Origin: Agelas oroides | Lineage: Eukaryota; Porifera; Demospongiae; Agelasida; Agelasidae | NCBI GenBank assembly: GCA_949130485.1 | Contig: OX422185.1 | Location: 9,672,118-9,736,117, forward strand | DNA: 64,000 bases | Direction: 5' to 3' | In this document: positions 12,801 through 23,655 of the stretch, piece after piece | Numbering within the stretch: position 1 is the stretch's first letter | Layout of the letters: every line of letters starts with the position of its first letter | The notes under the pieces: model-generated | What the model saw: only the letters and a program-made list of their open reading frames with translations | The model's database searches: none | Told to the model about the DNA's origin: nothing | Translations under genes and position numbers: made by a program

Positions 12801-14169
12801 GTGTCTGTGCGTGAAAGGTCTGACACAGCCGTTTTAACCACAGTATAGGTCTTTTGATCCTCGTGCAAGCCAGTTTACGTTCGTGAAAAGTGTGACACAG
12901 CCGTTCTAACTACAGTGTAGGTCCTGCGAAGCTCGTGCAAGCCTGTTTATGTGCCTGAAAAGATCTAGAAAGCAGTTTTCACCACTGTGGAGGTCCTGTG
13001 AAGCTGGTGCAAGCCTGTTTATGTGCCAGGAAGGGTCTAGAAAGCAGTTTTTACCACTGAGCAGGTCCTGTGAAGCTCGTACAAGCCTGTTTAAGTGCGG
13101 GAAAGGTGTGATATCGCCGTCTTACCCGCCGTGGAGGTGCTGTGAAGCACGTGCAGGCCTGCTTAAGTGCCTGAAAAGATATAGAAAGCAGTTTTCACCG
13201 TTGTTGAGGCCCTGAGAGGCTCCTGCAAGTCTGTTTATGTGCGTTAAAGATCGGACACAGCCGTTTTCACCACAGTATATGTCCTGTGAAGCACGTGAAA
13301 GCCTGTTTAAGTGTCAGGAAAGAGCTAGAAAGCAGTTTTCACCACCGTGGAGTTCCTGTGAAGCTGGTGCAAGCCTGTTTATGTGCCACGAAAGAGCTAG
13401 AAAACAGTTTTCAACACTGTAGAAGTCCAGTGAAGCACGTTCAAGCCAATTGCAGAGCCAGGAAAGACCTAAAATACAGTTTTTACCACTATGGAGGTCC
13501 TGCGATGCTCGTGTTTATGTGCCAGAAAAGAGCTAGAAAGCAGTTTTCACGACGGTGGAGGTCCTGTGAAGCTCGTGCAAGCCTGTTTATGTGCCAGGAA
13601 AGATCTAGAAAGCAGTTTTCACCACTATGCAGGTCCTGTGAAGCTCGTACAAGCCTGTTTAAGTGTGGGAAAGGTGTGATATCGCCGTTTTAACCGACGT
13701 TGAGGTGCTGTGAAGCACGTGCAAGCGTGTTTAAGTACAAGGAAAGATATAAAAAAGCACTTTTAACCACTGTTGAGGTCCTGTGAGGTTCGTGGAAGCC
13801 TGTTTATGTGCGTGAAATGTCTGACAGAGCCGTTTTAACCACAGGATAGGTCCTGTGCAGCTCGTGCAAGCCTGTTTCATGTGCCAGGAACGATCTAGAA
13901 AGCAGTTTTCACCACTATGGAGGTCATGTGATGCTCGTGAAAGCCTGTTTATGTGCAAGGAAAGATCTAGAAACAGTTTTCACTACTGTGGAGGTCCTGT
14001 GAAGCTCGTGCAATCCTGTTTATGTGCCAGGAAAGATCTAGAAAGCAGTTTTCACCACTCTGCAGGTCCTGTGAAGATCGTACAAGCCTGTTTAAGTGCG
14101 GGAAAGGTGTGATATCGCCGTTTTAACAGACGTTGAGGTGCTGTGAAGCACGTGCAAGCCTCTTTAAGG
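3805..14169 (+). repeat. 72-bp satellite array, block 2 (largest)
   Basis: About 144 forward monomers, all three classes present. Higher-order structure is visible. Blocks near 5917-7570 and 7892-9340 correspond at offsets of about 1.70-1.98 kb, and the unit at 4681-5100 recurs 6624 bp later (exactly 92 monomers). Class C monomers (GTGACATCGCCG) are typically followed by a monomer whose shared half contains GCACGTGC in place of GCTCGTGC. No gene is supported inside. Confidence 0.95.
10351..11592 (+). repeat. Recent 615-bp tandem duplication within satellite
   Basis: Bases 10351-10965 and 10978-11592 are near-identical at an offset of 627 bp, with a 12-bp filler between them. The offset is not a multiple of 72, so the monomer phase breaks at the junction. 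This points to an illegitimate or template-switch duplication and not to register-keeping unequal exchange. Confidence 0.85.
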
Positions 14170-14312
14170 TGGCACGGTCGTCCCTCGGCGGAGGTTAACG
14201 AAAACATAAACTTGGGTTACAGTCAGGACCAGGGTTACTCCTAGTTTCAGGGTTAGGGTTTGGTTTAGGGCAATCTTGCTTTGTCTAATTTTAAAAAGGG
14301 TTTTAGTAGCTC
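12529..14312 (+). repeat. Segmental duplication, copy 1
   Basis: This 1.78-kb segment recurs at 21331-23798 with only a handful of substitutions. Apart from a 684-bp difference caused by a hAT-type insertion in the second copy, offsets are constant (8802 before the insertion, 9486 after). It spans satellite plus the start of the flank repeat. The uninterrupted target site GGTCT of that insertion is seen here at 12848-12852. Confidence 0.9.
14170..14312. repeat. Satellite-flank repeat, copy 3 (truncated by Ginger element)
   Basis: Matches the first about 140 bases of the flank repeat at 2151 and 23656 (CTCGGCGGAGG, AACGAAAACATAAA, GGGTTAGGGTTTGG). It breaks off after ATTAATATAT, where the Ginger terminal region starts; the intact copies continue with ATGA and further sequence. 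Confidence 0.85.
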
Positions 14313-14329
14313 ATTAATATATCCATAGT

Positions 14330-14440
14330 TGGTCCCCCTCAAAAGTGGTCCCCCCGGACCATCCACGGCGCTGTGGATGGTCCCCCCTGGGACCATCCAC
14401 AGCGCTGTGAATGGTCCCCCCCTGCCGTGGTTGGTCCCCC
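14330..14440. repeat. Left terminal region of Ginger element, tandem palindromes
   Basis: Two successive dyads follow the outer TGGTCCCC end. One is centred near 14374 (GGACCATCCAC...GTGGATGGTCC) and the next near 14406 (GGACCATCCAC...GTGAATGGTCC). They probably serve as transposase binding or hairpin sites; that role is inference. Confidence 0.75.
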
Positions 14441-14755
14441 TCCAGTTGTTAACCACAATTGTTAACTACAGAGCAAACTACTCAAACTATGAAGTGTGGC
14501 CGCTTATAACTAACTCTAACACTTAGTCTGCCTTAAGATTGGCACGATACGAAGTTTGTTTCTTCACTATTTCCCTGCGGGCATTTGTGGAGTCCGAGAT
14601 TTAATTCCACGAAATCTCCCAAGCCTTCCCCTCTCCGTTCTTGTATACTTTAAGCGTTCAAAGATAACTTCATAAGTAACAAAAATATAATAAATACATG
14701 TATGTACAGTATAAATTACAACAAGTTATTAAATATAGTTATTGAGTTAACTAAA

Positions 14756-17700
14756 CTATGTACATTTAGGACAAAACCACTCCTTCCTAGCCTGGGTAGC
14801 CTCTATAGGTACAGAAATACAAAATGGAATATGGTACCAAGTTTTACATTTGCTACACTCGATCATCTCTACACCACTGACTTCAGGCATCCTACAAACA
14901 CAATGAACCTCTATGGTGTCCCAACTTTTTACTCGACATGCATTTCGTCGTGTCTTCTTCACAGGAAATGGTGTCAGCTCTCCTTCTAGCAGACACTTGA
15001 GCAGATGGTGCCTCATTTTGTCCTGGTCAAACAGGAAGCGTCCAGGCTGTTCTCTATGGACGAGTGCTGTAGTGAAGGCTATTGCAAATAGCCCACAGTC
15101 ATAACCCCCACTTTGCATTTGCACGTCCATGTGTCTCAGCCTGATTCCGTTTTGACTAGTTGCAAGCAGGCTTGCGATCTGATGCTTTACGTGTGTTGAC
15201 GTGGTCGGATACATACTGTCGTACACAGAAACTTCTGGGTGTGTCACACCAACGGTACTAATTGTCAGCCAATGTCCATGGCCATTGTGTAAAATTTGCA
15301 CAAATTCATTCGACTGCACTTCAAAATGAAGAGTTCTTCCCAGTGTTACGCTCTGGAAGCCTGTATTACCTGGCATTTTCTGAAGCAGGAGTTTCTGGGA
15401 GGCATCGATGATCCTATCTGTAAGCCAAGCTGTTGGTGTTAACAAGATAGCTTTCTCTGATTGATCGAGCTGGAACAGATCATTATTCAACCACTTTTTC
15501 ACATTGTGTGGTGGGCTTTTGGGTGTGTATGAATCCAGGTTGATGCACACAGAAGGCTTGGATGGCTCTACATGGCACTTGGCTTGGCGGTGCTTAAACA
15601 TTAAGTCCTTAGCAGCAGAATTGCGACATGAATGCTTAGTTTCTTGGCCAAACCTGGATTTAAGAGGGGCAGAAAGCTCAGGTGAAAGCAGCAATACGGG
15701 CTTGGTAGGCTGTTTTTCATTTGTTGTAGGTGTACTTGAGAAAGGTGCGCCAAAATCACTGAGGTCATCAGGAATTGATGGGAGCGTGTCATTGCAGTCA
15801 ATGCTGTGGTCCCCAAAGCCTTTAAGGGGTGAGGCAAACCTAGCAAGATCTTTTAGTGGTGGCATAGGAGGAGGTAGTGGTGGGATACTGTCACTATCAT
15901 CTCTGGTAGGTGAGTTGGTGGTACTGTTGCCACTGTTGGAGTCGTTGCTGGAATGGGCGTCACCGTTGGAGTCGTTGATGGAATGGCTGCCATCATTGGA
16001 GTCGTTGCCGGAATGGCTGCTATTGTTGCAGTTGGCAGGAGGCTGGAACAGAATGTTGCATGTGCATGTAAATCGATGCACTAAGTAATACATGTAATGT
16101 AGTAGGTAACTGTAGATGAAGGCACTCCATATAGATGCACACAAATATAAAATCAAATAAAATTATATACATACCTGCACTGTCGGAGGAAGATACTGCT
16201 TTAAATGTACACCATTCACCCTACTGACAACTTTGGCAGGATTCTTGACGTCTTCTAGCCTATAGAGGCCTCTGCCAAGGGCACCTGAAATTCTGTAGGG
16301 CCCAAGCCATTTGTGGTCTAGCTTTCCTCCTGCACGCTTTTTGCGAGTGAAATCTTTCTTCAGCACCAGTGAACCTACTCGGAACACGTCTGGGTTGGAA
16401 TGCTTGCGGTCATACTGTTCCTTCTGTCTTTCCTGTGCAGCAACAATATTCGCTTGAACTACGTCTAGTCTTGCTCTTCTCTCCTCCATCATTCTCTCCA
16501 GCTCCTCATTGTTGAAGTCCTCCATCACCAACAGCTCATCTTCACATGCTCTAGCCCCATCAAGATCTATTGGGAGCACAGCCCTCCTTCCAAACATCAC
16601 CTCAAACGGACTGAACTTGGATGACTCATGCTTTGCCGAGTTGTAGGCATACACACAAGTGTCAAGGTAGTCTTCCCAGCTCTCTTTCTTGGTGTCGATA
16701 AACTTGACAAGCATATTCTGGATCGTCTGATTAAATCTTTCCACCAGACCATTTGCCTATGCACATTGAATAACAAACATAACATTTGTGTAAGCTTACA
16801 AGCTGACATAAGTAAATCACATACAAGCATTCCTGTAAATATTTGAACATGGCATGTTTAACATAAATCACCTGTGGATGGTAAGGTGTTGTCAGGCGAT
16901 GGTCGATTCCCATTGTCTTCATCAGCTCAGTGTCCAGAGAATTGTTAAACTCTCCACTTTGGTCGGAGGTGATCACCTTCGGCAAGCCAAACCTCATGAA
17001 AAGCTATGAAAGTCAGGAGTAGCAAGATATAAATTGTAAGAGTTGGGTTATGCACCACCATAGTACTATATAGCTAGAGCTGTGTCTACATGTCTCCAGT
17101 CTTTGCTCAGATTCATACCTTGAATAGTGCATTGGCGACTCCTGTGGCATGTTTTGATTCCATGGCAAAAGCCTGCACAAACTTCGTGAAATAGTCGCTC
17201 ACGGTAAGAATATATCGGCAACCATGTGCGGATGGAGTAAGCGGCCCAATAAAGTCGATGCCCAGATGATGCCAAGGCGAGACAACAGGTACTGGGTGAA
17301 GCTCTGGAGCTGCCTTGTTCATCTTCCTCCCAGTTCTCTGACAGACATCACAAGCTTCAACCTAAAGCACATATTGATAAGTCAACATGGATTCAAACAT
17401 ATGAAAAATGGCCATGACGTCTAGTAATAGCACTAGATAAAGTACTTACAAGATGGTTCACGTCCTTTGCTACTCCTGGCCATATGAACCTTTGTGTGAT
17501 GCGGGCCAGAGTCTTCTTGGTGCCCATGTGGCCTGATGTTGGATCCTTATGGCACGCTTCCAGGATCTTTGTGCGTTCTTTGTTATTCATAACAAACCGA
17601 ACCTGTGGAACATTGATGACTGGTTAACAAACACATTTAGTCTATGCATACATAACTATTACTATAAATGTCAGACACATAGATTCTTAACCAGGTAGTA

Positions 17701-17963
17701 AACTGCGCACACACACTTCGTACCTCGCTCCCATCCTTCTTCCTGTAATACAGAACTCCGTCTTTCACCACCAGTTTCTCAGACTTCCGTCGAATACTTC
17801 GCTTCTCGTTTTTAGTGCAGTCAGTTGGGTACCGCTTCTCGGTGAGGTAAAAGTACGCTTTCTCCACCAGTGCAACTTCGTCGTCGCGGTCCTGCGTCGG
17901 TGCGGGCTGATCTTCGTCCGCAGTCTCCATCGGTAGTTGATCTTCGGCGTTCTTCGAGTCCAT
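14756..17963 (-). CDS. Ginger transposase: H2C2-integrase-GPY/F-Ulp1 protease-PHD
   Basis: Six exons join without any frame break: 17963-17724, 17602-17450, 17361-17119, 17003-16872, 16756-16175 and 16042-14756. All five introns (88-132 bp) have GT-AG ends, giving 878 residues. In order, it has an acidic N-terminus, an H2C2 zinc finger (H98, H105, C135, C138), an integrase core with D167 (GIDFIGPL), D226 (VITSDQSGEF) and E262 (ANGLVERFN), exact DD35E spacing, and a GPY/F domain near 400-445 (WLGPYRI). A Ser/Asn/Asp linker with 10-residue repeats follows, then a Ulp1/C48 cysteine protease (GHGHW near 703, VYDSMY near 725, GGYDCGLFA near 765) and a C-terminal PHD finger. All catalytic residues are present, so the protein could be active. 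The protease presumably acts on SUMO or a similar modifier. I chose the first ATG of exon 1; splicing is predicted from sequence only. Confidence 0.88.
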
Positions 17964-18089
17964 AGTTTCAATTGCGCACAGGTGGAAAGCCCCATCGTTT
18001 TATCTCGCCTCGAAAACTCGGCTTCAAGCTGATTGGACATATCCATCTTTCCATGGAACACTTGTCCTAGGCACGAACTTTGATTCTAA

Positions 18090-18215
18090 TTAATGACCGC
18101 CAGGGGTGGGACCATCCGCGGCAGGGGGGGACCAGGTATGGCTGCGATATTTGGTCCGGGGGGACCAAATATTCTGCTTCGGACGGTCCGGGGGGACCGA
18201 TTTTGAGGGGGGACC
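18090..18215. repeat. Right terminal region of Ginger element
   Basis: Holds palindromes ATATTTGGTCC...GGACCAAATAT and CGGTCC...GGACCG, then the terminal GAGGGGGGACCA, which mirrors the left end. It lies about 130 bp upstream of the transposase start codon, so it probably also holds the promoter; no TATA box is obvious. Confidence 0.75.
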
Positions 18216-18234
18216 ATCCACGGCGTGACAGGAC

Positions 18235-20325
18235 CTCAACAGCGGTGAAAACTGCGTTCTAGATTTTTCCAGGCACTTAAACAGGCCTGTACGTGCTACA
18301 AAGCACCTCCACGGCGGTTGAAATGGCGATGTCACACCTGTCTAGCACTTAAACAGGCTTGCACGTGCTTCACAGGATACCCGCAGTGGTAAATACTGCT
18401 TTCTAGATCTTTCCTGGCACATCAAAACAGGCTTGCACGAGACTCACAGGACCTCAACTGTGGTGAAAACCGCTCTCTATATCTTTCCAGGCACATAAAC
18501 AGGTCTGCACGTACTTCACAGCTACTCCACGGCTTTTAAAAAGGCGATGACACACATTTCCCGCACTAAAACAGGCTTGTACCAGCTTCACATGACCCGC
18601 ACAGTGGTGAAAACCGCTTTCTAGATATTTTGTGACACTTAAACAGGCTTGCACAAGCTTCACAGGAGCTATAGTGTGGTGAAAACTGCTTTCAAGATCT
18701 TTCCTGGCACATAAACAAGCCTGCACGAGCTTCACAGGACCTGTACTGTAGTTCAAACGGCTGTGTCAGACCTTTTACGCACATAAACAGGCTTGCACGA
18801 GCCTCAAAGGACCTATACTGTGGTTAAAACGGCTGTTAGACTTTTCACGCACATAAACAGGCTTGAACGAGCATCAAAGGACCTATACTGTGGTTAAAAT
18901 TGCTGTGTCAGACGTTTCACGTATAGAAACAGGATTGCACGAGCCTCGCAGGACCTCAACAGTGGTCAAAATTGCTTTCTAGATCTTTCCAGGCACTTAA
19001 ACAGGCGTGCACATGCTTCACAGCTCCACCGCGCCGATGAAAACGGCGATGTCACACCTTTCCCGCACTTAAACAGGCTTGTACGAGCTTCACAGGACCT
19101 GTACAGTGGTGTAAACTGCTTTCTAGATCTTTCCTGGCATATCAACAAGCTTGCACCAGCTTTACAGGACCACCACAGTGGTGAAAACTGCTTTCTAGAT
19201 CTTTCCTGGCACATAAACAGGCTAGCACGCGCTTCACAGCACCTCAACTGTGGTGAAAACTGCTCTCTATATCTTTCCAGGCACATAAACAGGTCTGCAC
19301 GTACTTCACAGCTACTCCACGGCTTTTAAAAAGGCGATAACACACATTTCCCGCACTAAAACAGGCTTGTACGAGCTTCACAGGACCCGCACAGTGGTGA
19401 AAACCGCTTTCTAGATATTTTGTGACACTTAAACAGGCTTGCACAAGCTTCACAGGAGCTATAGTGTGGTGAAAACCACTTTCAAGATCTTTCCTGGCAC
19501 ATAAACAAGCCTGCACGAGCTTCACAGGACCTGTACTGTAGTTCAAACGGCTGTATCAGACCTTTTACGTACATAAACAGGTTTGCACGAGCCTCAAAGG
19601 ACCTATACTGTTGGTTAAAATGGCTGTGTCAGACATTTCACACACATAAACAGGCTTGCACGAGCCTCACCAGACTTCAACAGTGGTGAAAACTGCTTTC
19701 TAAATCTTTCCAGGCACTTAAACAGGCCTGCACGTGCATTTCAGCACCTCCTCGTCGGTTAAAACAGCGATGTCACACCGTTCCCGCACTTAAACAGGCT
19801 TGTACGAGTTTCACAGGACATCCATGGTGGTGCAAACTGTATTCTAGGTCTTTCCTGGCTAATAAACAGGCTTTCACGAGCCTTAGAGGACCTCAACAGC
19901 GGTGAAAACTGCGTTCTAGATCTTTCCTGGCACATTGAAACAGGCTTGCACGAGCCTCACAAGACCTCAACTGTGGTGAAAACTGCTTTCTAGCTCTTTC
20001 CTGACACTTAAACAGGCTTGCACTAGCCTCCCTGGACCTCCATAGTGGTGAAAACCGCTTTCTAGATCGTTGCTGGCACATAAACAGGCTTGCACGAGCT
20101 TCATAGGACCTATACTGTGGATAAAACTGTTGTGTGAGATATTTCATGCACATAAACATGCTTCTACGAGCCTCAGGGGACCTCAACAGGCACTTCAACA
20201 GGCCTGCACGTCCTTCACTGCACTTCCACGGCAGATAAAACGGCAATGGCACACCTTTCCCGCACATAAACAGACTTGTATACGAGCTTCACAGGACACG
20301 CCCAGTGGTGAAAACTGATCTTCCT
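18235..20325 (-). repeat. 72-bp satellite array, inverted block
   Basis: About 29 monomers in reverse orientation relative to the neighbouring blocks (reading GGCTTGCACGAGCTTCACAG and CTGCTTTCTAGATC). The left edge abuts the Ginger terminus and the right edge abuts a foldback-element fragment, so the inversion breakpoints coincide with mobile DNA. A 16-base unit, AAAACTGATCTTCCTT, is duplicated at the right edge (about 20312-20343). Confidence 0.93.
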
Positions 20326-20329
20326 TAAA

Positions 20330-20505
20330 ACTGATCTTCCTTTTTTTTATTTTTTATTATAATTCTGCATAATTGCAAGGACACACATATAGCACTGATA
20401 TAGAGGCTAATTTTTAAGTGTATCCAACACTTTATGTATGTGTGAAATTTTGAACATCGATGTGCCAGCGGTGTTTGCGCTCCCCCACTCGACACACAAC
20501 TCCTG
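20330..20505. mobile_element. Solo terminal fragment of the foldback element
   Basis: The last about 80 bases (ACTTTATGTATGTGTGAAAT through the GCTCCCCCACTCGACACAC terminus) match the right end of the 4.4-kb foldback element at 60860-60936 with few differences. The part before it is AT-rich with a T tract at 20340-20360 and does not match the full element. Orientation switches from inverted to forward satellite here. Confidence 0.8.
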
Positions 20506-20510
20506 TGAAG

Positions 20511-21654
20511 CTCGTGCAATCCTGTTTATGTGCCAGGAAAGATCTAGAAAGCAGTTTTAAGCACTCTGCAGGTCCTGTGAAGCTCGTAAAAGACTGTTTA
20601 AGTGCGGGAAAGGTGTGATATCGCCGTTTTAACAGACGTTGAGGTGCTGTGAAGCACGAGTTAGCCTGTTTAAGTGCCTGGAAAGATATACAAAGCGGTT
20701 TTAACCACCGTTGAGGTCCTGTGAGGTTCCTTCAGGCATGTTTATGTGCGTGAATGTCTGACAGAGCCGTTGTAACCACAGTATAGGTCCTGTGCAGCTC
20801 GTTCAAGCTTGTTCATGTGCCCGGAAAGATCTAGAAAGCAGTTTTCACCACCGTGGAGTTCCTGTGAAGCCGGTGCAAGCCTGTTTATGTGGCACGAAAG
20901 ATCTAGAAAGCTGTTTTCACCACTGTGCAGGTCCTCTGATGCTCGTACAAACCTGTTTAAGTGCGGGAAATGTGTGACATCGCCGTTTTCACCGGCGCGG
21001 TGGTGCTGTGAAGCACGTGCACGCCTGTTTAAGTTCCTCGAAATATCTAGAAAGCAGTTTTCACCACTGTTGAGGTCCTGCGAGGCTGGTGCAAGCCTGT
21101 TTCCGTGCGTGAAAAGTCTCACACAGCCGTTTTAACCACAGTATAGGTCCTTTGATGCTCGTGCAAGCCTGGTTATGTGGGTGAAAAGTGTGACACAGAC
21201 GTTTTAACAACAGTGTAGGTCCTGCGATGCTCATGCAAGCCTGTTTATGTGCGTGAAAGGTGCGACACAGCCGTTTTAACCGCAGTACAACTTCTGTGAA
21301 GCTCGTGTAAGCCTGTTCATGTGCCACGAAAGATTTAGAAAGCGGTTTTCACCACTGTGAATGTCCAGCGTGGATCGTGCAAGCCTGTTTATGTGTCAGG
21401 AAAGATCAAGAAAGCAGTTTTCACCACTGTGCATGTCCGGTGAAGCTCGTACAAGCCTGTTTAAGTGCGGAAAAGATGTGATATCGCCGTTTTAACCGCC
21501 GTGGAAGTGCTGTGAAGCACATGCAGGCCTGTTTCAGTGCCTGGAAAGATCTAGAAAGCAGTTTACACCACTATTGATGTCCTGCGAGGCTCGTGCAAGC
21601 CTGTGTCTGTGCGTGAAAGGTCTGACACAGCCGTTTTAACCACAGTATAGGTCT
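20511..21654 (+). repeat. 72-bp satellite array, block 4
   Basis: About 16 forward monomers of mixed class. From 21331 onward it is the second copy of the segmental duplication, ending at the GGTCT target duplication of the hAT-type element. Confidence 0.95.
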
Positions 21655-22333
21655 CAGTGGCGGATCTAGAAATTTGGAAAGGGGGGTTCAGTCACCGGCG
21701 CGCGAAGCGCGCCGGAAATTTCTTGGGGTTGCCACGCCCACTTTCGGTCACATGAACGCATTCATACAAAATGTAGCTGGAAGCCCGAACAGAGGGGTTC
21801 GTCACAAAAGAAATCTCGTACACTGTCCGATAGTGTTGTTTTAGTTAACTATGACTTTAACTAAATACATTTTAGTATGGCCTTTTTAAAATTTAGTTAA
21901 CCAAAACTACAACTAACTAAAAAATTTTGCCAAGCTGGGAACTATAACTAAAATATCCAAGAAGAAACCTGTCGGCAGAAATCCAAACTGAAATCCAGAA
22001 ATCCAAACTGAAATCCAGAAATCCACTGTGAAATCCAGAAATCCAGAAATCCACTCTGAAATCCGAAATCCAGTGGATTTCGAAATCTCGTACGCCGGGC
22101 GCGCCGTGGCGGACTCCTCGGGCCGAACTGAATATCTCGAAGCAACTCTAGGCCTAGTCAAACGTCTGGAGATCAGTAAGGAACTGATACGTAAGTGTGT
22201 AACTGTGCCTGGTTGTTGTTGCTGCATGCCACTGCTGCATAATCATTTGATGGACTCGTGCAGTTATATACATTACTAGCCGCCAAAGGGGGGTGCATTT
22301 GCACCACCCTTACCCCCCCTAAATCCGCCACTG
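21655..22333. mobile_element. Non-autonomous hAT-type element, 679 bp
   Basis: Ends are CAGTGGCGGAT and ATCCGCCACTG, perfect 11-bp terminal inverted repeats of the hAT kind. The element is flanked by 5-bp direct repeats GGTCT (21650-21654 and 22334-22338). The same satellite position without the insertion is present at 12848-12852, which confirms both boundaries. Inside are a GC-rich hairpin (21694-21714) and a degenerate tandem of AATCCAGAAATCC-type units (about 21975-22080). No transposase is encoded. A 5-bp duplication is shorter than the classical 8 bp of hAT, though 5-6-bp groups are known, so the superfamily call is likely but not certain. Confidence 0.85.
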
Positions 22334-23655
22334 GGTCTTTTGATCCTCGTGCAAGCCAGTTTACGTTCGTGAAAAGTGTGACACAGCCGTTCTAACTACA
22401 GTGTAGGTCCTGCGAAGCTCGTGCAAGCCTGTTTATGTGCCTGAAAAGATCTAGAAAGCAGTTTTCACCACTGTGGAGGTCCTGTGAAGCTGGTGCAAGC
22501 CTGTTTATGTGCCAGGAAGGGTCTAGAAAGCAGTTTTTACCACTGAGCAGGTCCTGTGAAGCTCGTACAAGCCTGTTTAAGTGCGGGAAAGGTGTGATAT
22601 CGCCGTCTTACCCGCCGTGGAGGTGCTGTGAAGCACGTGCAGGCCTGCTTAAGTGCCTGAAAAGATATAGAAAGCAGTTTTCACCGTTGTTGAGGCCCTG
22701 AGAGGCTCCTGCAAGTCTGTTTATGTGCGTTAAAGATCGGACACAGCCGTTTTCACCACAGTATATGTCCTGTGAAGCACGTGAAAGCCTGTTTAAGTGT
22801 CAGGAAAGAGCTAGAAAGCAGTTTTCACCACCGTGGAGTTCCTGTGAAGCTGGTGCAAGCCTGTTTATGTGCCACGAAAGAGCTAGAAAACAGTTTTCAA
22901 CACTGTAGAAGTCCAGTGAAGCACGTTCAAGCCAATTGCAGAGCCAGGAAAGACCTAAAATACAGTTTTCACCACTATGGAGGTCCTGCGATGCTCGTGT
23001 TTATGTGCCAGAAAAGAGCTAGAAAGCAGTTTTCACGACGGTGGAGGTCCTGTGAAGCTCGTGCAAGCCTGTTTATGTGCCAGGAAAGATCTAGAAAGCA
23101 GTTTTCACCACTATGCAGGTCCTGTGAAGCTCGTACAAGCCTGTTTAAGTGTGGGAAAGGTGTGATATCGCCGTTTTAACCGACGTTGAGGTGCTGTGAA
23201 GCACGTGCAAGCGTGTTTAAGTACAAGGAAAGATATAAAAAAGCACTTTTAACCACTGTTGAGGTCCTGTGAGGTTCGTGGAAGCCTGTTTATGTGCGTG
23301 AAATGTCTGACAGAGCCGTTTTAACCACAGGATAGGTCCTGTGCAGCTCGTGCAAGCCTGTTTCATGTGCCAGGAACGATCTAGAAAGCAGTTTTCACCA
23401 CTATGGAGGTCATGTGATGCTCGTGAAAGCCTGTTTATGTGCAAGGAAAGATCTAGAAACAGTTTTCACTACTGTGGAGGTCCTGTGAAGCTCGTGCAAT
23501 CCTGTTTATGTGCCAGGAAAGATCTAGAAAGCAGTTTTCACCACTCTGCAGGTCCTGTGGAGATCGTACAAGCCTGTTTAAGTGCGGGAAAGGTGTGATA
23601 TCGCCGTTTTAACAGACGTTGAGGTGCTGTGAAGCACGTGCAAGCCTCTTTAAGG
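22334..23655 (+). repeat. 72-bp satellite array, block 5
   Basis: About 18 forward monomers continuing the segmental duplication, ending at the flank repeat start (CCTCTTTAAGG then CTCGGCGGAGG). Confidence 0.95.

Larger units (their letters stand above)
14330..18215 (-). mobile_element. Ginger-type cut-and-paste DNA transposon
   Basis: A 3.9-kb element whose ends are inverted repeats: TGGTCCCCCTCAAAAGTGG at the left, and the reverse complement of TGGTCCCCCCTCAAAATCGG at the right. Both subterminal regions hold GGTCC/GGACC palindromes. It carries one spliced reverse-strand gene for a Gypsy-like integrase joined to a Ulp1-type protease and a PHD finger. That architecture is known for Ginger transposons, which derive from or share ancestry with Gypsy integrases. 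There is no reverse transcriptase and no LTR, which argues against a Gypsy retroelement. The left flank is the flank repeat, while the right flank is inverted satellite, so a simple target-site duplication cannot be read. Confidence 0.85.

Noticed and set aside
3805-14169. CRISPR-like look: constant block followed by a different block at even spacing
   Set aside because: The variable blocks fall into only three recurrent classes, not unique spacers. The sequence is eukaryotic and no cas genes are present.
15504-16088. 194-residue forward frame opposite the Ginger gene
   Set aside because: Antisense to the confirmed Ulp1-linker exon and low-complexity; no domain.
14756-18061. Gypsy LTR retrotransposon
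   Set aside because: The integrase is Gypsy-like, but there is no gag, protease, reverse transcriptase or LTR. Terminal inverted repeats and Ulp1/PHD domains fit Ginger.
21655-22279. Short frames inside the hAT-type element
   Set aside because: They overlap on both strands, derive from the AATCCAGAAATCC tandem, and show no transposase motif.
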